From assembly GCA_008692225.1 (NCBI GenBank), contig VICG01000002.1, forward strand, positions 2,215,501 to 2,279,500: DNA of 64,000 bases, given 5' to 3'. The first letter of the stretch is position 1, and every line of letters starts with the position of its first letter. The stretch is from Monilinia fructicola (lineage: Eukaryota; Ascomycota; Leotiomycetes; Helotiales; Sclerotiniaceae). The notes under the pieces are model-generated. The model did no database searches. It had not been told where the DNA came from and was given only the letters and a program-made list of their open reading frames with translations. Positions 11,696 through 28,204 of this stretch are shown piece after piece. Made by a program: the position numbers and the translations under genes.

Positions 11696-14600
11696 ATGAT
11701 GAGCATTCCTCCTATATCCTCTCTCGCAACTAGCGATACTGCCATCGATCTCCAAGATACTTTTAAAGAATCGCTGAGTGTGGTCAGAGATGTTACTAAG
11801 GGAGTGTTGTTGAAGCATTGGGGGATTTCGTTGGATGGTCATGATATTTTGTACCCAGGCCAAACAAATAATTGCTGGAGAAGGGAGTTATCATGATGTT
11901 CTCACCATGAGGGATTCAGTAATTCCTACAGAAAGGATGATATACCATAATAATGTTCAACTTCCGTATTCTGGAAATACTGCTTCGACTACGACTACCG
12001 GTTCATCTTATCAGCCGACAATGATGGGTCAAATGTCTTGTTCTTCTTCACATTCTTCACATTCTTCGCCTTTCAATATGAACAATAATAATCCTCACTT
12101 TCAATCTGGAAATTTATTACAAAATTTTAATAATTCACACCCTCGTCCACAATCTTCTTTTAATCTTACTCAAAATCACACTGAACTTCCACAGGTTTCG
12201 AGTATATTACAAGCAGCGAGCCATTACCATCAGCAGCACCATCAACAACACCTGAAACATCAGCAGCAGCAACACCAGCAGCAGCAACAACAGCATCAGC
12301 AGCAACAGCATCAGCAGCAACAACAACCACAGCAACCACAGCAACAACAACCACAACAACCACACCACACACAACAACATCTCCCACAACAACCACAACA
12401 ACCTCACAACAACCACAACACCTCCACAACAACCACAACACCTCCCACAACAACCACAACAAGCCTCTTCTTCCTACTCTATATCAAACAACAACTGTCA
12501 TTCACTCGCACCCTCACCTTCAAATCAACGTCCCCCCTCAGTTACAACAAAATCTACCTGGAGTCGAATATCCTCGGAAGTTAGAGAATTTATTCCCTAG
12601 ATCAAATTCAATCCTTGCTTTACAAAATACCAACCCCACAAATCGAAGCAATGTTCAACAACAAATGATCGCTCGACTGCAAGAAGGTTATCAGAGTTTT
12701 TCCAATCCATCTTACTCACATTCAAATAATCCGACGACGTACAGTCTGCCAGGTTCAGCTTTCAATTTAGAAAAGTCTAGTTCAAACGGTTCACTTTCAT
12801 ACAATCTATCTCTACCACCTTTAGCTCCGGCACAAAGATCTCCACATCTTGACAATCTACTCATTGTAGAATCCCGATCTACCACACAAAGTCGATCAGA
12901 AACCCCACAGAACTTTGAGATGGCCAAGAATACCAACCCCCAAAAAGCGCAAGACTCAAACAGATGAGAAGAAGGCTGCAAAGAAGGCAAAGGCGAATAA
13001 GATTGACAAGGCTGAGAAGTTGGAGCAAGTAAGTATAATCATGCAAAAGATGTGCAAAATCTGGCTAACTTCTCAAAAAGATGAAGGATCGAGCCAAGTT
13101 CAACCTGCCAGTTCCGGTTTGGATGCGCATTCTCGAATTTTCTCCTCCCATCTTTCTTCGAAAGGCTCGTCTCATCAATAAAGAGTGGAAGAGCTGGGTC
13201 GACGAATATCAATCAATCCACATCAACTGCCGAAGAGAGAATTTTGGTTACAACATGCCTGAACAAATCCCAGGTTTATCGGCAAAGCAATATGTTGATC
13301 TTTTGGGTGGAAAAGGGTGTATGGAGCCTGGTTGTAAGAACAAAGATGCAAGCAGAACACATTGGGCTTGGAAGAAGAGGTGGTGTTTGAAATGTTGGAA
13401 GGCAAAGATCGAAAGGGAAGATCGTGTTCACAAACAAAATCAATCCACTTACACTCGAACCGTCATGGACAAGTTATTGGAGTGCATTCCCGTCAGCATG
13501 TATGACTCTTTCGGTAAACCTCACGATTATGTTGAAGATTCAGCTCAACCTCAGGCAAATCAAATTTCGACACATCGACTCTACAAGTACTACCTCAACG
13601 CAGATGTGAAGAGAATCATGGAGGAATATGAAGCTCTAACCCCCGAGCCATTCCGAGAGGATCCGACTCACGACGCTCAACAAAAAGCCACCGCTCGCCA
13701 GATTTGGGAAGATAAGATGGCAAAATTGGAAGAGGATCGTGATCAATTCTTTCAGGCGAAGAAGGCCGAGAACGACAAGCTCATGCAACTTGTGATAAAA
13801 ATCGAAGCCGCAATTCGTGAGAAGAGAGCCAAAGGTCGCAAGCCGAATGATGCCAATCGCGAAAGTCGGAAGAATCTCTTCATCATGGCAGCCAAACGTG
13901 ATCTCCCTCAAATTCCAATAGAATTTGTTCAGACCACGATAGCATTCAAAGCTGCCATTCGAATTTTCAGAGACGGTGGTTCCGAAAGAGGATGGAGAAC
14001 TTTAATGCCGAAGATCGAGATGGAATTTGAGAGGTCAAAATTAAAGGAGACAACAAATCAGCAAGCTACCGACCTTGCGAGCAATACACAAAGCCAAGCC
14101 AATCCTGATCAAGACGTCCAGATGACGGGCAACGGTTTCGGAAACTTTGATCTGGATAATCATAACCTTCAACGAAATCCACAGAGTCAAATGCATGGAT
14201 TGTCAGTTTCAAAATCTGCAGCATTTTCTAATGACAAATCTTTTGGCATGGCTAACGTTGGTGCTTCAACCAGTCATAGAAACAATTTCATGGCTTCTGG
14301 GGTCACAACTATCAAATGCTACACCTACCACGTTCCTTGGCGGCAGACCTCTCATCCCCTCAAATCATGGCCTCAACAACCATGCTTCCTCCTCAACCAT
14401 GTCTCTGAGTTCATCAAATCGTGTCTCTCTTAACAACAACAACTCTTCTATCGGGTTTCCCAGCAATTTCTCTCATGCTGATGATAGCTTCCACACCAAT
14501 TTATTGGGCCATCTCCTTCAAAACAATGTTGGCTCTTCTCCTAGCTCATTGACTCCCCTTTCTCAGAATAATCCTGGCTCTTCTACCAATGTTTCTCGCC

Positions 14601-14855
14601 TCAACAATGGGTTTCAAGGCCATAATGGCCCATCGATTATTTCCGGGAATCCAATAACTTACGCTTCTCAAAACAATATCAAATCCCTCTATCGGGTCTT
14701 CTGTCAGCTTGCCGAGTCATGCTGTTTACAACAACAACAATCCCTCCTCACTCGTCCCTACCAATTCGTCAAGTGTTGGATCATCCTCCACTCCACGACG
14801 AGCTACCATGTCAATCGCATCCCTCATCACACGTACCCAATCTCAGCACAACTGA
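11696..14855 (+). CDS. F-box-like nuclear protein with Gln/His tract and zinc ribbon (frame disrupted)
   Basis: A large protein, probably a substrate adaptor of an SCF-type ubiquitin ligase. In order it has an acidic N-terminal region, an Asn/Ser-rich stretch, a Gln/His/Pro tract (about 12225-12410), and a basic segment with the classical nuclear signal PKKRK (about 12939). An F-box-like segment follows right after the intron (LPVPVWMRILEFS...RLINKEWKSW). A possible zinc site comes next (CMEPGC, then WCLKC about 30 residues on), then charged coiled coil and a Ser/Asn-rich tail. The 52-bp intron 13029-13080 has gtaagt, gctaac and aAAAG. Frame breaks: near 11865, within the repeats at about 12405-12470, C5 at 12937-12941, G4 at 14299-14302 and A3 at 14681-14683. 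Each corrects by one base, and the exons then sum to about 1034 codons. Stop TGA at 14853. Function is inferred from the F-box; no named orthologue was recognised. Confidence 0.7.
12225..12470 (+). repeat. CAA/CAG/CAC/CCA tract encoding Gln-, His- and Pro-rich segment
   Basis: A long low-complexity coding repeat inside the F-box gene. Downstream of about 12405 the Gln-Pro pattern moves to another frame and then again before the segment ending in LYQTTT, so the tract holds a net frame change. Slippage-prone DNA makes either a true length variant or an assembly error possible. Confidence 0.8.
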
Positions 14856-17478
<2,623 letters not shown>

Positions 17479-20400
17479 ATGCAGAATGAGACGCAGCAGC
17501 AGACGCAGCAGCAGCTACATACGCAACAATCACACGCACAGAGATTGAGAGACGATGCTGTGAGGAGGGGGGAGAATATTCAAAAGGGTCCGAGGCTCGA
17601 GAGGAGTCCTCATCCGTATCATAAGAGGTGTGAGGAGATTCCGTTTGGGAGTGAGAGGATACCGGGGGTTGGGAGGGGAAATTCCTTGGGGGGTTTCGTC
17701 GCGCGCGGATCGTCCTTCTCCTATACTTGGCATAAGACCTTCCTCGGTCAACCCTGCGTTGCCGTCGCCTCTACGATTGTCGCAGATTCAAATGATGATT
17801 ATATACGGGTGTGTGAGGATAGTGGTGGATGATCGTCGGGGGGGTATGTTGAGTCGACCAATAGCGATAGTGGGACGGAGGCGGATGATGAACATTTCCT
17901 CAAGGATTACCTGCGCCGAGGATAAAACCTCATAAGGGCTTGAGGGGGGAGAATGGGGTATGTCGAGTACGCCTAGTCCATTGTTGAGTCGGCCATTTTG
18001 GATGAGGAGACGCGGTGGAAGCAAAGCGGAGGAATAGATCTGCGACGCTGGCTTCGAGGTACTTAGTGCGGAGGAGCAGAGGAGGGTTGTTGAGAAGTTC
18101 AGACGGAGACGGAGGATTGAAATTACAAGGAGGACAACTGAGGCTTTTTTGCTGTGTTTCGTTGGGGGGATAATTAACCGGAGTGAAGGGGTCAAGGAAA
18201 TTCTCTATCTATGGAGGAATGGTATGCTTCTTCTACCTCGAATTTCTCAGGAACCATGCTGATCTTGAAGAAACTTGCTTGTCAAATTTTGATTATAAGT
18301 GGCTTGATCGCTTTATACCCACTGCGACTATTGCGACATCTAAGCTCCCGAACACCATGGAAATCTCCATTTCCTCTTACTATCCCCGCCACATTTGATC
18401 CGGCTCCGTTGCTATACCCTCCTACTTTGACCATGCTCGTCTCCATTCTCCTTTCGGTCAGCGATCCTAGTGGTCTTCTCCCAGTATGATTCTTGCGATC
18501 TCTACACTGCCGAAGAAATTGATACCTGCGATTGGTGGTTTGGAGGGTCGAGATATGTTACATTGGGTTTTGGCTTGTTTGCCTCTATTCACGACGACCT
18601 TGACCAGAGCTCCGTTCTTGAGCAAGGAATCACTGCCGCTCAATCCGAGGTTTTGGTTCTAATCCCCACCGCTACATCAAGCTTTGTGCACAACGCTTCA
18701 TTACCTCACTACACCAGTTTATTATCTGCTGAGCTACAGTTGTTGTCCACATCTTTAATCAGTTTGCTACTGCGAGCTTCATCCCCACAAGCAGTTATTC
18801 TCAAAGCACTTCTTTGGGGTGGTGGCATAGGTAATCTTAGTTACGTGTACACATGTCCTTAAATGGGGTGTTGCGTTAGCTAGAGTTCCGAAATGGAGAT
18901 TTAGAAGACCTGATTCGAAGAAATCGGGTTTTAGACTTAACAGATCACTATCATTTGGCTCAAATACTCATAGTGTTTTTGCTAAAGATACGTTTATTAG
19001 TGATACGAGCGATGAAGAATATCCACGTGATCGTTCAGGGAGGAAAGGTGGTAAATTGCAAGCGGCGAATCTCACCTCTTAGATGGAGAAATCAGACGGG
19101 CAATCTCGAGAAGGAATACCCTTCCAACTTCTACACCGTCCAGTCCTTTCAAATTCGATAAAGACTACCACCCCATCTGGTCGTAAGAAAGAGATCTTCA
19201 TCACTCAGTCTTCAGTCTTTTTCCAAATTGACTTATGCTCAAGCTACGATACGTAAATGGCTATATGCAGCTTATGATATGTATGTATCTTTGCATCATT
19301 CTTTGCTAGGCATAAGAGAATATGTTGGAAGACAAGCCCTGCAACATTACGAACCTATAGGATGGGCTCTAGCTTACTTATTCGGTGACCTCCCTCCGCT
19401 TTCGTTTCGAAGTCGTCAGCGCCAATCTACAACGATGGATTCCGCTCCCCCCTCGCCCAGCACTGATACCGCAATACAAGCATCAGCAGCTGCAAACAAA
19501 AGGCTGGGTCGAGCGAATCCGCTCCTCGGATTTCGGCCCCGCAAATACCCGTCCATCCTCTCGCCTTCTGGCTCCTAATCATCATCACCGGTCTCGCAAT
19601 CGTCTTCCGCCTCTCCCGCATCTACGAAGTCGACACCAGACGTAAAGTCTTTCATTTCATGATGGTCGCCATGCTCTTTCCCGCGACCTATGTCGATCCA
19701 ACGTACTGCGCCTGGCTCTCAGTCTCGTCTTGGCAATCTTCCTCCGTCGATTTGATACGCGCAACCCAGATGCCACCCCTGAGTCGCCATCTCGCACGCT
19801 TTCCTCACGCCGTACGTCGATGGGAGGGATCTGAAGGGGCGCGGTGGTTATCAGTCATATCTTTCTCTTGATTGGATGTGCGGTTCCGTTGTGGTTATCG
19901 CTGGTTCGATTGCTCGGATAGGGAATCGGTCTCCTGAAGATGGTGCGGATCGTGATCCGCTCGCCGGCTGGGAAGTCCAGAAGAGGGAAACGGCCATGGT
20001 TGCGGGGTGTTATTTGTGTGGGTTAGGTGATGCGGCCGCGAGTTTGGTGGGCAGAAGGTACGGGCGACGGAAGTGGGTTTGGGGCGTGGGAAGAGTGTCG
20101 AGGGGAGTGTGGCGTTTTGGGGTTGCGGTGACGGTTGCGTTGGTAGTTGCTCGAGGTGGTTGAGGGGTGGAGGGTGGGAGGGCTGGGGTGGTTGGGATGG
20201 GTTGGGGGGGCGGGGGAGTCGTGGAGAGTGGGGCGGTAGAGAGGATGTTAATTATTATTTTGATGCACATACAGATACAGATAGGGATACGGATGCGGAT
20301 ACGGATACCTGGCACATGACAGTAGGAAAAAGTATCATAGCAGCGGGTGTGGCGAGTTTAACGGAGGCGGTCCTTACGGGGGGAACGATAATGTGGTGGT

Positions 20401-20502
20401 GCGGTGGTGCTTTGGTGCTGTGTTCGGGGGTTGGAGGATTTAGATGGTGAGATCGTGAGGTGTGGAGGAAGAAGGAGAAGGAGAAGAAGGGGTAGGGGGT
20501 AG
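17479..20502 (+). CDS. SEC59: Dolichol kinase, SEC59 family (frame disrupted many times)
   Basis: Dolichol kinase uses CTP to make dolichyl phosphate in the ER membrane, the lipid carrier for N-glycans and for mannose donors. Coding identity is clear in pieces on one strand. An acidic cytosolic part (SDSGTEADDEHF, then LPAPRIKPHKG) is followed by a basic helix (EEQRRVVEKFRRRRRIEITRRTTEAF). Multiple membrane helices follow (LLYPPTLTMLVSILLS; ELQLLSTSLISLLLRASSP), then EPIGWALAYLFGDLP, DTRRKVFHFMMV, PTYVDP, and the kinase motifs GDAAASLVGRRYG, KSVEGSVAF and TGG-NDNVVV-P near the end. At least ten one-base shifts separate these blocks, for example near 17893, 18490, 19300-19400 and 19835 (extra C in GGGGCGCGG). 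The start at 17479 is tentative, because the N-terminal region is variable and scrambled. Stop TAG at 20500 is in the frame of the last block. Confidence 0.8.
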
Positions 20503-22184
20503 GTGGTTAGATGGGTTAGAGAAAAGTGATTGTTTGTTTGGTTAGTTTGTTAGCTTTTCTTCTTTTGAGATGGAATAGGATGGATGGAATGGAATGGAAT
20601 GGAAGGGAAGGGATGGGAAGGGAAGGAAGTGAATCGGTTAATATGTGGATACGTGGTACGTGGATGCGTGGAAATGAAATATAATTTATAAAACTCAATT
20701 ATGAATTATAAAGGATGGAAGATGGAAGATGGAAGATGAATAGATAGACATCAAGGATTGAATATTAGATACCCTTTGATATTATACTCTGGTGTTGAGT
20801 CGTTGAATCGTCAAGTCGTTGAGTCATTGAGTCATTGAGTCATCAAGTTCTTGTTAATAATAATGAAGATGAAGATGAAGGAGATGATAAATAAAATACA
20901 ATCAACAGAAACAACAACCACTGAAACAGAAATAGAAACAAAAACAAAAAAAACCAATTATGAGGTTACCCGAGAATCCATCCATCCATCCATCATCCAT
21001 CCATCCAATAAATACATTCTAGATCTTGGCCAGAACCAAAATGGAAGACCACCAGGTGGACACGACGGGTTAAGCAAGCTCAAGCTCAAGCATAAACACA
21101 ACCACAACCACAACCACAACACAACGACACAACACGAAATAAAATATCATGTTCAATCATGATATCATCTTGTAGAAATATATCTTGTCATAAATATCCT
21201 TCCTATCCACCTACCTATGCCATCCATCCCATGCCATCCCATCCCATCCCATCCCATCCCATTCTTATGCATCCATGCATTCATCCATATGAATATCCTA
21301 CATTCCAAATCCCATCTCCTTCTCACTTTTCATTTGCATATTTGCTCCGATCCTAGCTCAATAATTGCCCTGGCCATTTGACAACTTCTATCGACAACCT
21401 TGTCTCAATATCCACTTGACTGCAATGTAATTCATGAAAATGATATCCATCATTCATTCATTCATACCTCCTAGATACAACCACCCCTGAAGTAAGATCC
21501 TGCCAACATACTGATTCATCACCTAAAAATCAAACCAAATAATCCCAGAGTAAATCCCTCAATGCGCCTGAAAGAGGGGAGAGGGAGTGTCCTGTTCCTT
21601 TCATCCATCCATCCATCCATCCATCTATCCATTCGCGTATGCTTTCATATGTTTCTATCAAGCACCATTCATCCATACCATCATCCTTCCAATTCTCCTT
21701 CCTGTCCTGGCCCCATCCATTGTTGTCAAGAAAAAAAGGAAGAAAAAGAGAAAAAACCGAGTAGCTGGGGTATTCAAAGGCTCCAAAAACTCGAAATAAC
21801 ATACTAGTATGAAGAAACGCCATTCCCAACCGCCTGCATCCATCGCAACCATTCAAACCATCATAAATATGAGTTAATTGTGAGAAGAACGAATGTGATC
21901 AGTACTTCCATTCAACACATGGAAGGTTTCCACACATGAAGAACAGATCCAAATCCCTTGAATAAAGAAAGACAACGAATCCATACCAAAACAAATCCGA
22001 AGATTTCTAAAAACTCGTACAAATAATTAGAATGAGAAAAGAAATCAAGATAAAAGTAAAATTTGAGAAAACGCCCAAGATATGCGTGGAAGTTTGCGTC
22101 CATGTCATCCATAATGCATTGATAATTGACTAACTGGAAAGTCCAGCTTTCTTCATTGCCATTGTGTATTTTAATGCGGTGAGG
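20503..22184. other. Intergenic region, simple repeats only
   Basis: GGAAT and GAAGAT tandems (20575-20730), GAGTC(A/G)TT tandems near 20800-20840, CATC tandems near 20980-21005, CCCAT tandems near 21235-21262 and CATCCATC near 21602-21630. Short frames overlapping these repeats are artefacts. Nothing else is supported. Confidence 0.55.
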
Positions 22185-25018
22185 TTATCGATAGTAGGAG
22201 TGTTCCTCCACTATAACTGCGACGTGGAGTGATTGCGGCATAGATTGATGTTTAGCTATGACGGCCATTTTCTTTCCTAAGAACATGAAGACGTGTTCGA
22301 ATCATTTGAGGACTAATTTTCCAGTCAGTTATTGTAGGGATTATGTAGCTTCAGAATGAGTAATACCGTTCAAGACATCTTTCCTATCCCCAACATAATA
22401 CCGTTGATATCCCCACTTTCATGTTTCTCTTATCTTCTCGTAAACTTGATGACCTCTTGCGAGGAATAAGCTCTTCGTCATTCTCGAGAACTGCTTCAAG
22501 CATTCTTATAGCAGTAGTGTATGAAAGTTCACAACCATGAAGATCTTCATTTGCTAACTCATTGATAGCTCTGTACGACTCATATCTAGAGCACTCATAC
22601 ATTAACTTTTCAGCAGTCATACCAGGGCTCAGTGCAAACCCATCAGTTGATGATGCACCAACTAATTTTGAGGTGTTGGATGATTCATCGGATGCATTGG
22701 ATGATCTTCAGGAAGTCGTTTCTGAGCCTCAATCAATTTAAGTCGTGAAAGTTCAGCTTTCTCCAAGGTTCATTGAATCGAGTTCGACCCATGGACTGCA
22801 CTATTGATACGATACGAGGCTGGACCGGTTGAAATGGTCGCTTCGTGGCGTGTGCGCTCCGTTAATGCTTTTCTCCACGATTCTTTCGTGACCACCAAGC
22901 CCTCGATATCCATAGACTTTGACAAGAGGATAATGATTTGAGATTAATACAAGTGCTTCTTCGGATAGATTCACATAGCTTCCACGGTCAGACCATCTCT
23001 TATCCATGACATCTCCCCTTTTCAGTATTTGACCTCCTAGACCATGATTCAGGAAGGGTCAAGGATGAGTGTCATATTGACTTCAGCAAATCCATAAACA
23101 ACATCACTTCTATGTGCAATCCTCTATGATACTGACAACCCTTTATCTTCATAATCGGTCGAGCATCTCCAATCAAGCCGGCATTGGTAGTAGGATAAGC
23201 TGGATAAGGGTTGTATATTTGTTGTGGAGAAGGACCTTTCCTATGAGTGTTGGAGACAAGAACTCCAAACACTCTAACACTAGCACCTTGCAGTGCTTTC
23301 GCTATAGCTGAAGCTGTTGATGGACTGCTACCAGTCTTACCATATGAACCATATGAATTTCTGGCCGATGGACTGATGAGGATTTCCTTGAGATTTTTGA
23401 ACGACACGTGACATGGTACACCATTGCCCCTGATGTCGAATTTGGTGCTTCCCATTGTGTATGTTCTCGGCAATTGCTTCAGGGTTTGATTATGCTGTGT
23501 AGTCGTGGACTTGCAGCCATTTCATCGGCAAAAGCATTTACTCAACAGCTTTCTTTCACGAGAACATATTCTCGCTCATCTCGACAGCTTGCTCACTCTA
23601 TATGGAATCACTCGATCGAATCTCTTCTCGTACTTGCAGATTTGCTTGCTCATCAATATGATTGTTTCTGGAACCGGGTCTTCGTGAAGTATAATGCGTT
23701 CTGCGGTCTCTCTGCCTTGGCAGAGTATCAAAATTTGGGGCAGTGGCAGCAGAAACTGCAGGAGTCGATCTCTTGTCCGGACGACCGGGTGTTCCGAAGA
23801 TGATTTGCTGCCATCGGACTTCTTGTGATTGTCCACCACATCTCTCGCCTCGATGGATCATATGATGTCTCATAACCTTGTTCGTTTGGCTCGAAAGTCT
23901 CTGCTCTCTCAGAAGGGTGTCGGCTTTTCGAAGCTTCCGATGATCTTGAAGGGGTCATCACTCCTTGGGTCGATCTTCCCCAACCAGACCAGGAAGGTCG
24001 GTCACAACTGGATGAGCAAAGAATTCTTCAAAGCTTTTCGATCGTCGTTTTCTCTTGAGAAATCTCGTACGATATCCTTCATTTCTCTGCTGTACAGCTT
24101 TCTGCTAAATTCTAATGCCTCTTCGTTCTGTTCAATTCTGCGTAATAATTCCACATGATTTGATGCTCTAAATGGAGGTTTTCCCTCATCATTTCGTAAA
24201 ACGGTTCCAATAGACCAAAGATCGGCTCGGTGATCGTATTTCTGTACGTAGAATTTCTGGCCAGTAAAGGGGCGAACCACAGAGAGTTTCGGCAAGCGAG
24301 TAGATTAAATGATCGAGCAAATCAAACTCTGCCAACTTCAGCATGGGTATGAATGATTCCAACCATAGGCATGATAGGTCCTGCTAGCCGTCATGACTTC
24401 TGGTGCCCTTCCCTTTCCATCTCTGGGATGGATACAAGAAGATTTGTTTCACATTCTTTATAGCTTTGCTCTCAATTCCATCACAGCCATTGTTTGAAAA
24501 ATGCCTGCCTTCGTTAAGTCGCCATCGATGGGCATGGGTATTCCTGATCATATCCGCGAGTTGGGATTATCGCCGCTTTCTCTTCTTGATGATATGTAAA
24601 TCCCAGTCGCAATATTCCATCATCAATGTATGTGAGGGAGATTCTCGACATCGATCAGGCAACTAGGAGGATGGTGAAGGCCTTTCAATATTCGATTCGC
24701 AGTTATTTGTCTTTGAGCTTCTTGTTGAGCTTGGCTAGTTTCGACTTAATCGCCACGCTCCAGTTGGTATGATGAAACAGATTAGCATTGTGATGATCAA
24801 GGAACGATGGATGCAATTAGTCAATTCGCAGCGAATTCAAGGCAGTCAACGCTCTCAAAAGTGATCACAAACCATAGACATGAGACAAGGCTCCATCCAT
24901 CTCAGACATACCTTGTGTGTACCTCTACCGTGGCAAACTCCCTTTGCATTCTTTGTCGATAAGAAAGGATCACACCAACATCATGTTCGTTGTCCTTTCC
25001 TCCTTGACCCGATTGCAT
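22185..25018 (-). CDS. ATG1: Autophagy-initiating serine/threonine kinase ATG1/ULK (frame heavily disrupted)
   Basis: ATG1 phosphorylates the autophagy machinery at the phagophore assembly site when nutrients are low. On the minus strand the order of family blocks is intact. Kinase N-lobe remnants near 24930 (FATV) are followed by [23 protein letters not shown] sequence, CRESP...LMMEYCD, a PMPIDGDL segment, and [10 protein letters not shown] (activation loop). Then come [36 protein letters not shown], the Ser-rich central part ([24 protein letters not shown]), LSEEALVL, and the C-terminal [29 protein letters not shown] and [11 protein letters not shown] 54-bp intron (22366-22313) sits near the 3' end. 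Stop TAA at 22187-22185. Most breaks here are single-base losses in short runs, unlike the gains seen elsewhere. The start at 25018 is tentative. Confidence 0.75.
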
Positions 25019-27029
25019 TGTTTAACTCGAAGGTTAATATCCTCTCAGTCCTCAATAATCTCCTCGACTCAACAACGCGAGAGGCTATATCCTTGATGAG
25101 ATGATCTTTGCATCGACACACTATGGTCGTTTTTTGATAAAGTAAAGAGTTGTGTGTGTAATTTGGGGACTAAGATGAAGCGGTTTCGAGGATGGAATTG
25201 TTAGGTAACGGAGCGAGGTGAGCTTGGTGTGTATGCGCCCTTTGGCATTATTGGCAGCCTCAAGAAAGCGTCCAGAGGGCTTTCAAGGGATAGTACGGCA
25301 GAGAAGAGGTGAAGGCAGATGCGGCTTGTTGTTGTGTGTTGTGTTGTTTCTATGTTGCGGGAGAGGATTCTCAGAAGCCGGTGGCTGGTTATTGTCGAGG
25401 TTCAGGATAATGATGAATGTGGGTTGTTGTAATGGAGGTAATCTGCCAATCCGCCAATCTGCAATCTGCCGAGTTCAACTTAATGATTCGATCAAAAAGG
25501 GTGGTTTTTGTATTTTATTTTATTTTGGTAAGTATAGAGTTGAAGTGTTAGGATGATAAGTAGGAGAAGAGTAAGTCAGAGAATAAAGTAGATAAAGAGA
25601 TATTGAGGAGTATTCAGTGTTCAGCATTCAGGACTGAGTAGATAAATTCTGAGTCTGGTGAGAATAATTAGATGAGAAGTCAAAGGGTTCAAGAGATTAA
25701 AAGATGTGACCAGGAGGAGTTCCCAAGGCTAGTTGTGTTGGATGATTCGAGATAAGGCGAGAATTTGTGATTGTTAAGGAGTATAGATATGCGTATTGGG
25801 ACTCAGCTGTGAATAATATTGCCTTGATGACTGGAGAGTGATGTAGGTGGAGTGGAGGTAAAGAAGTAACAAGTACGTGGTATGTATGTGTGTGTGTGTT
25901 TCAGGTGTGTATATGTTATGTGTGTATGTGTGTATAGATGGATGGATGGATGGATATAAGTTTGAGTTCTTAATCGATATCACTATTTAGATATATGGAT
26001 GAATAATGTAAATGGATAATTGGAGTGTGTAGTAGAGAGAGAGTAAATTGGTATTAGATACTGTCTGTAGTATAATACTGCAGTGTTATCGTATATCCAT
26101 AATGATGTTGCTAAGTATGTCCACGGCATCCATGTATGTGAATAAGAATAAGGTGAAGGGAAAGGGAAAAGGAGGAGGATGATGATTGACTAAGCAATAT
26201 AAACTACCTGTTTGATAATCAATTCCTACTTGGGTAAATAAGCATCTCCAGGGCTATGTATTTATGTATTTATGTATTTATATGTTTATGTGTTTATGTG
26301 TTTACTTAATAGTAAATGGTAATCAATGAATCATATTTAGTAAGTAAATATCTAGGAGTAAGTAAAAGAGATAATATAAAAAAGAAAAGACATTTTATAA
26401 TCTAGTGAATTCATTTCTTATCTTCTTCTTTTTCCCTCTTATCCTTATCATATTCTAAAAGTAGATAGTCATTTACCTAGTAGGTATCCGTTCACTGGGC
26501 AATCATCATCATCAGTCATTCATTCATTCATTCATTCTTCTTCTTTTTCTTTGCTTCATTCATGCTCGTGATACCAAATTCCAATAAGCAAGCTAAAGTA
26601 ACATATGGATTCATTTTGTTTGTCTATTTCCTCCATTTATTCATTCATTCATTGGTTCATTTCATTCATGTGTTTATCATCTTCCCTCTCTTCCTCTCTT
26701 TCCTTTCCTTATCATTTTATCTGTTAGCGCGATATGTGATATAATATTCAACTTCACTCCGACCGATCTAAGCAATCTTACCACGCTAACAGAATTAATA
26801 TAGAAACGATCAATTTCTCCAGATAACAGGTGATACGTGTTGAAGTGAAAGGAAGATGATGAATGGAGTGCAAAGAAGTAGAAGAAGTAGGAGAACCTAA
26901 GAAGTAGTAGAAGAAAGAAGAAGAAGAAGAAGGAATGCTTTTAATAGGTATCTCCAGGGTCTTACTCAATATTAACATTATTCGTTAATTACCTATACGG
27001 CATTGAATTTAGTTACGAAAAAAGGAAGA

Positions 27030-27420
27030 GGGCGTTCTTAGTTTTATTCTTTTAGATATCTTATCTTTTCTTTTAATTAGTTCTTTATAATTTTATTAAA
27101 TAATATATCTTATTTATATATTTCTTTTATATATTTTATTTATTTTATTCTCTATATCGTTATTTATTTAGTAGATTTATTTAAAACTTATATACCTTTC
27201 TTTATATATTAATTATTATTATTTCTCTTTACCTATATAAACCTATAGTACTTACATTCTACCTTAAATATCGTTAACCCTTACCGTTTATTTCCCCATC
27301 CATCTATCCTATCTATAATCCCCTTTTATTTATCCAATTATAAATAATCTCTCTTATTACCCTTTATAATCCTTTATTAATCTTTCTAATAAATATATCT
27401 TTAGTTCAAACCCTTAACCC
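27030..27420. repeat. A+T-rich island
   Basis: Nearly pure A/T sequence with words such as TTTATTTATT and AATTAATTAT, sharply bounded on both sides. No surviving frame. A RIP-decayed element is the likely explanation, but no repeat ends are visible. Confidence 0.45.
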
Positions 27421-28204
27421 TTTACCTAACACTGATCAAACATTCCTATCCCCATCCCTATTTTGTATTTCCGTTCCTCCCCTTTCCTCCTTTTCCCTCC
27501 CCCCCCCTTCTCCCTTCCCAAGCCCCAACTCCAATCTACATCAGTCCCAGCCAGCCCCAGCGCCCCAGCAGCCCAAAGCGCCAGCCCAAGCCCAAACCAA
27601 AACCATCCATCCATCCCCCATCCCCAAATTTCCCCACAAACCCATAATCATGCATTGCGTACACTGACTGGGCGTAACAAGTAGTACAGTACAAATACCG
27701 GAAGCGTAAGTAATGTGTATCATCTCTTCTATTGGTATATATAATCTGAAGGAGATGAAGAGTGATGAAGATATTTAATTTTTACATGTACCTAGGTATG
27801 TTATACTGTATACATTCTATATGCGTATACCTTATATGTGTGTATGTACCTAGTATGGTATCGGATATATATAAATTATATGTATCAAATATAATATCCT
27901 GGCTATAGTAATAATAGAATATACGTTTAAAAGGATGCATACGCATGATTTATTCATGCTATCGAGATTATCTAAGCTAGAGATTGTGCGAATGGAATGA
28001 GAGAGAGAATAGAGAGAGTATAGAATTGGATACTTTATATTGAATATAAAAGATCTCGAGATAGGAGTGGAGTAAATGACAAATTGATCATCTATTCTTT
28101 ATTCATCTGTTTAATCATTCACTATTTATTATTCACCATTCATTCAATTCTACAGTAATAATTTACGGTAATGATTTTTATACGCAGGTGTTGCAGGGTA
28201 AGGT

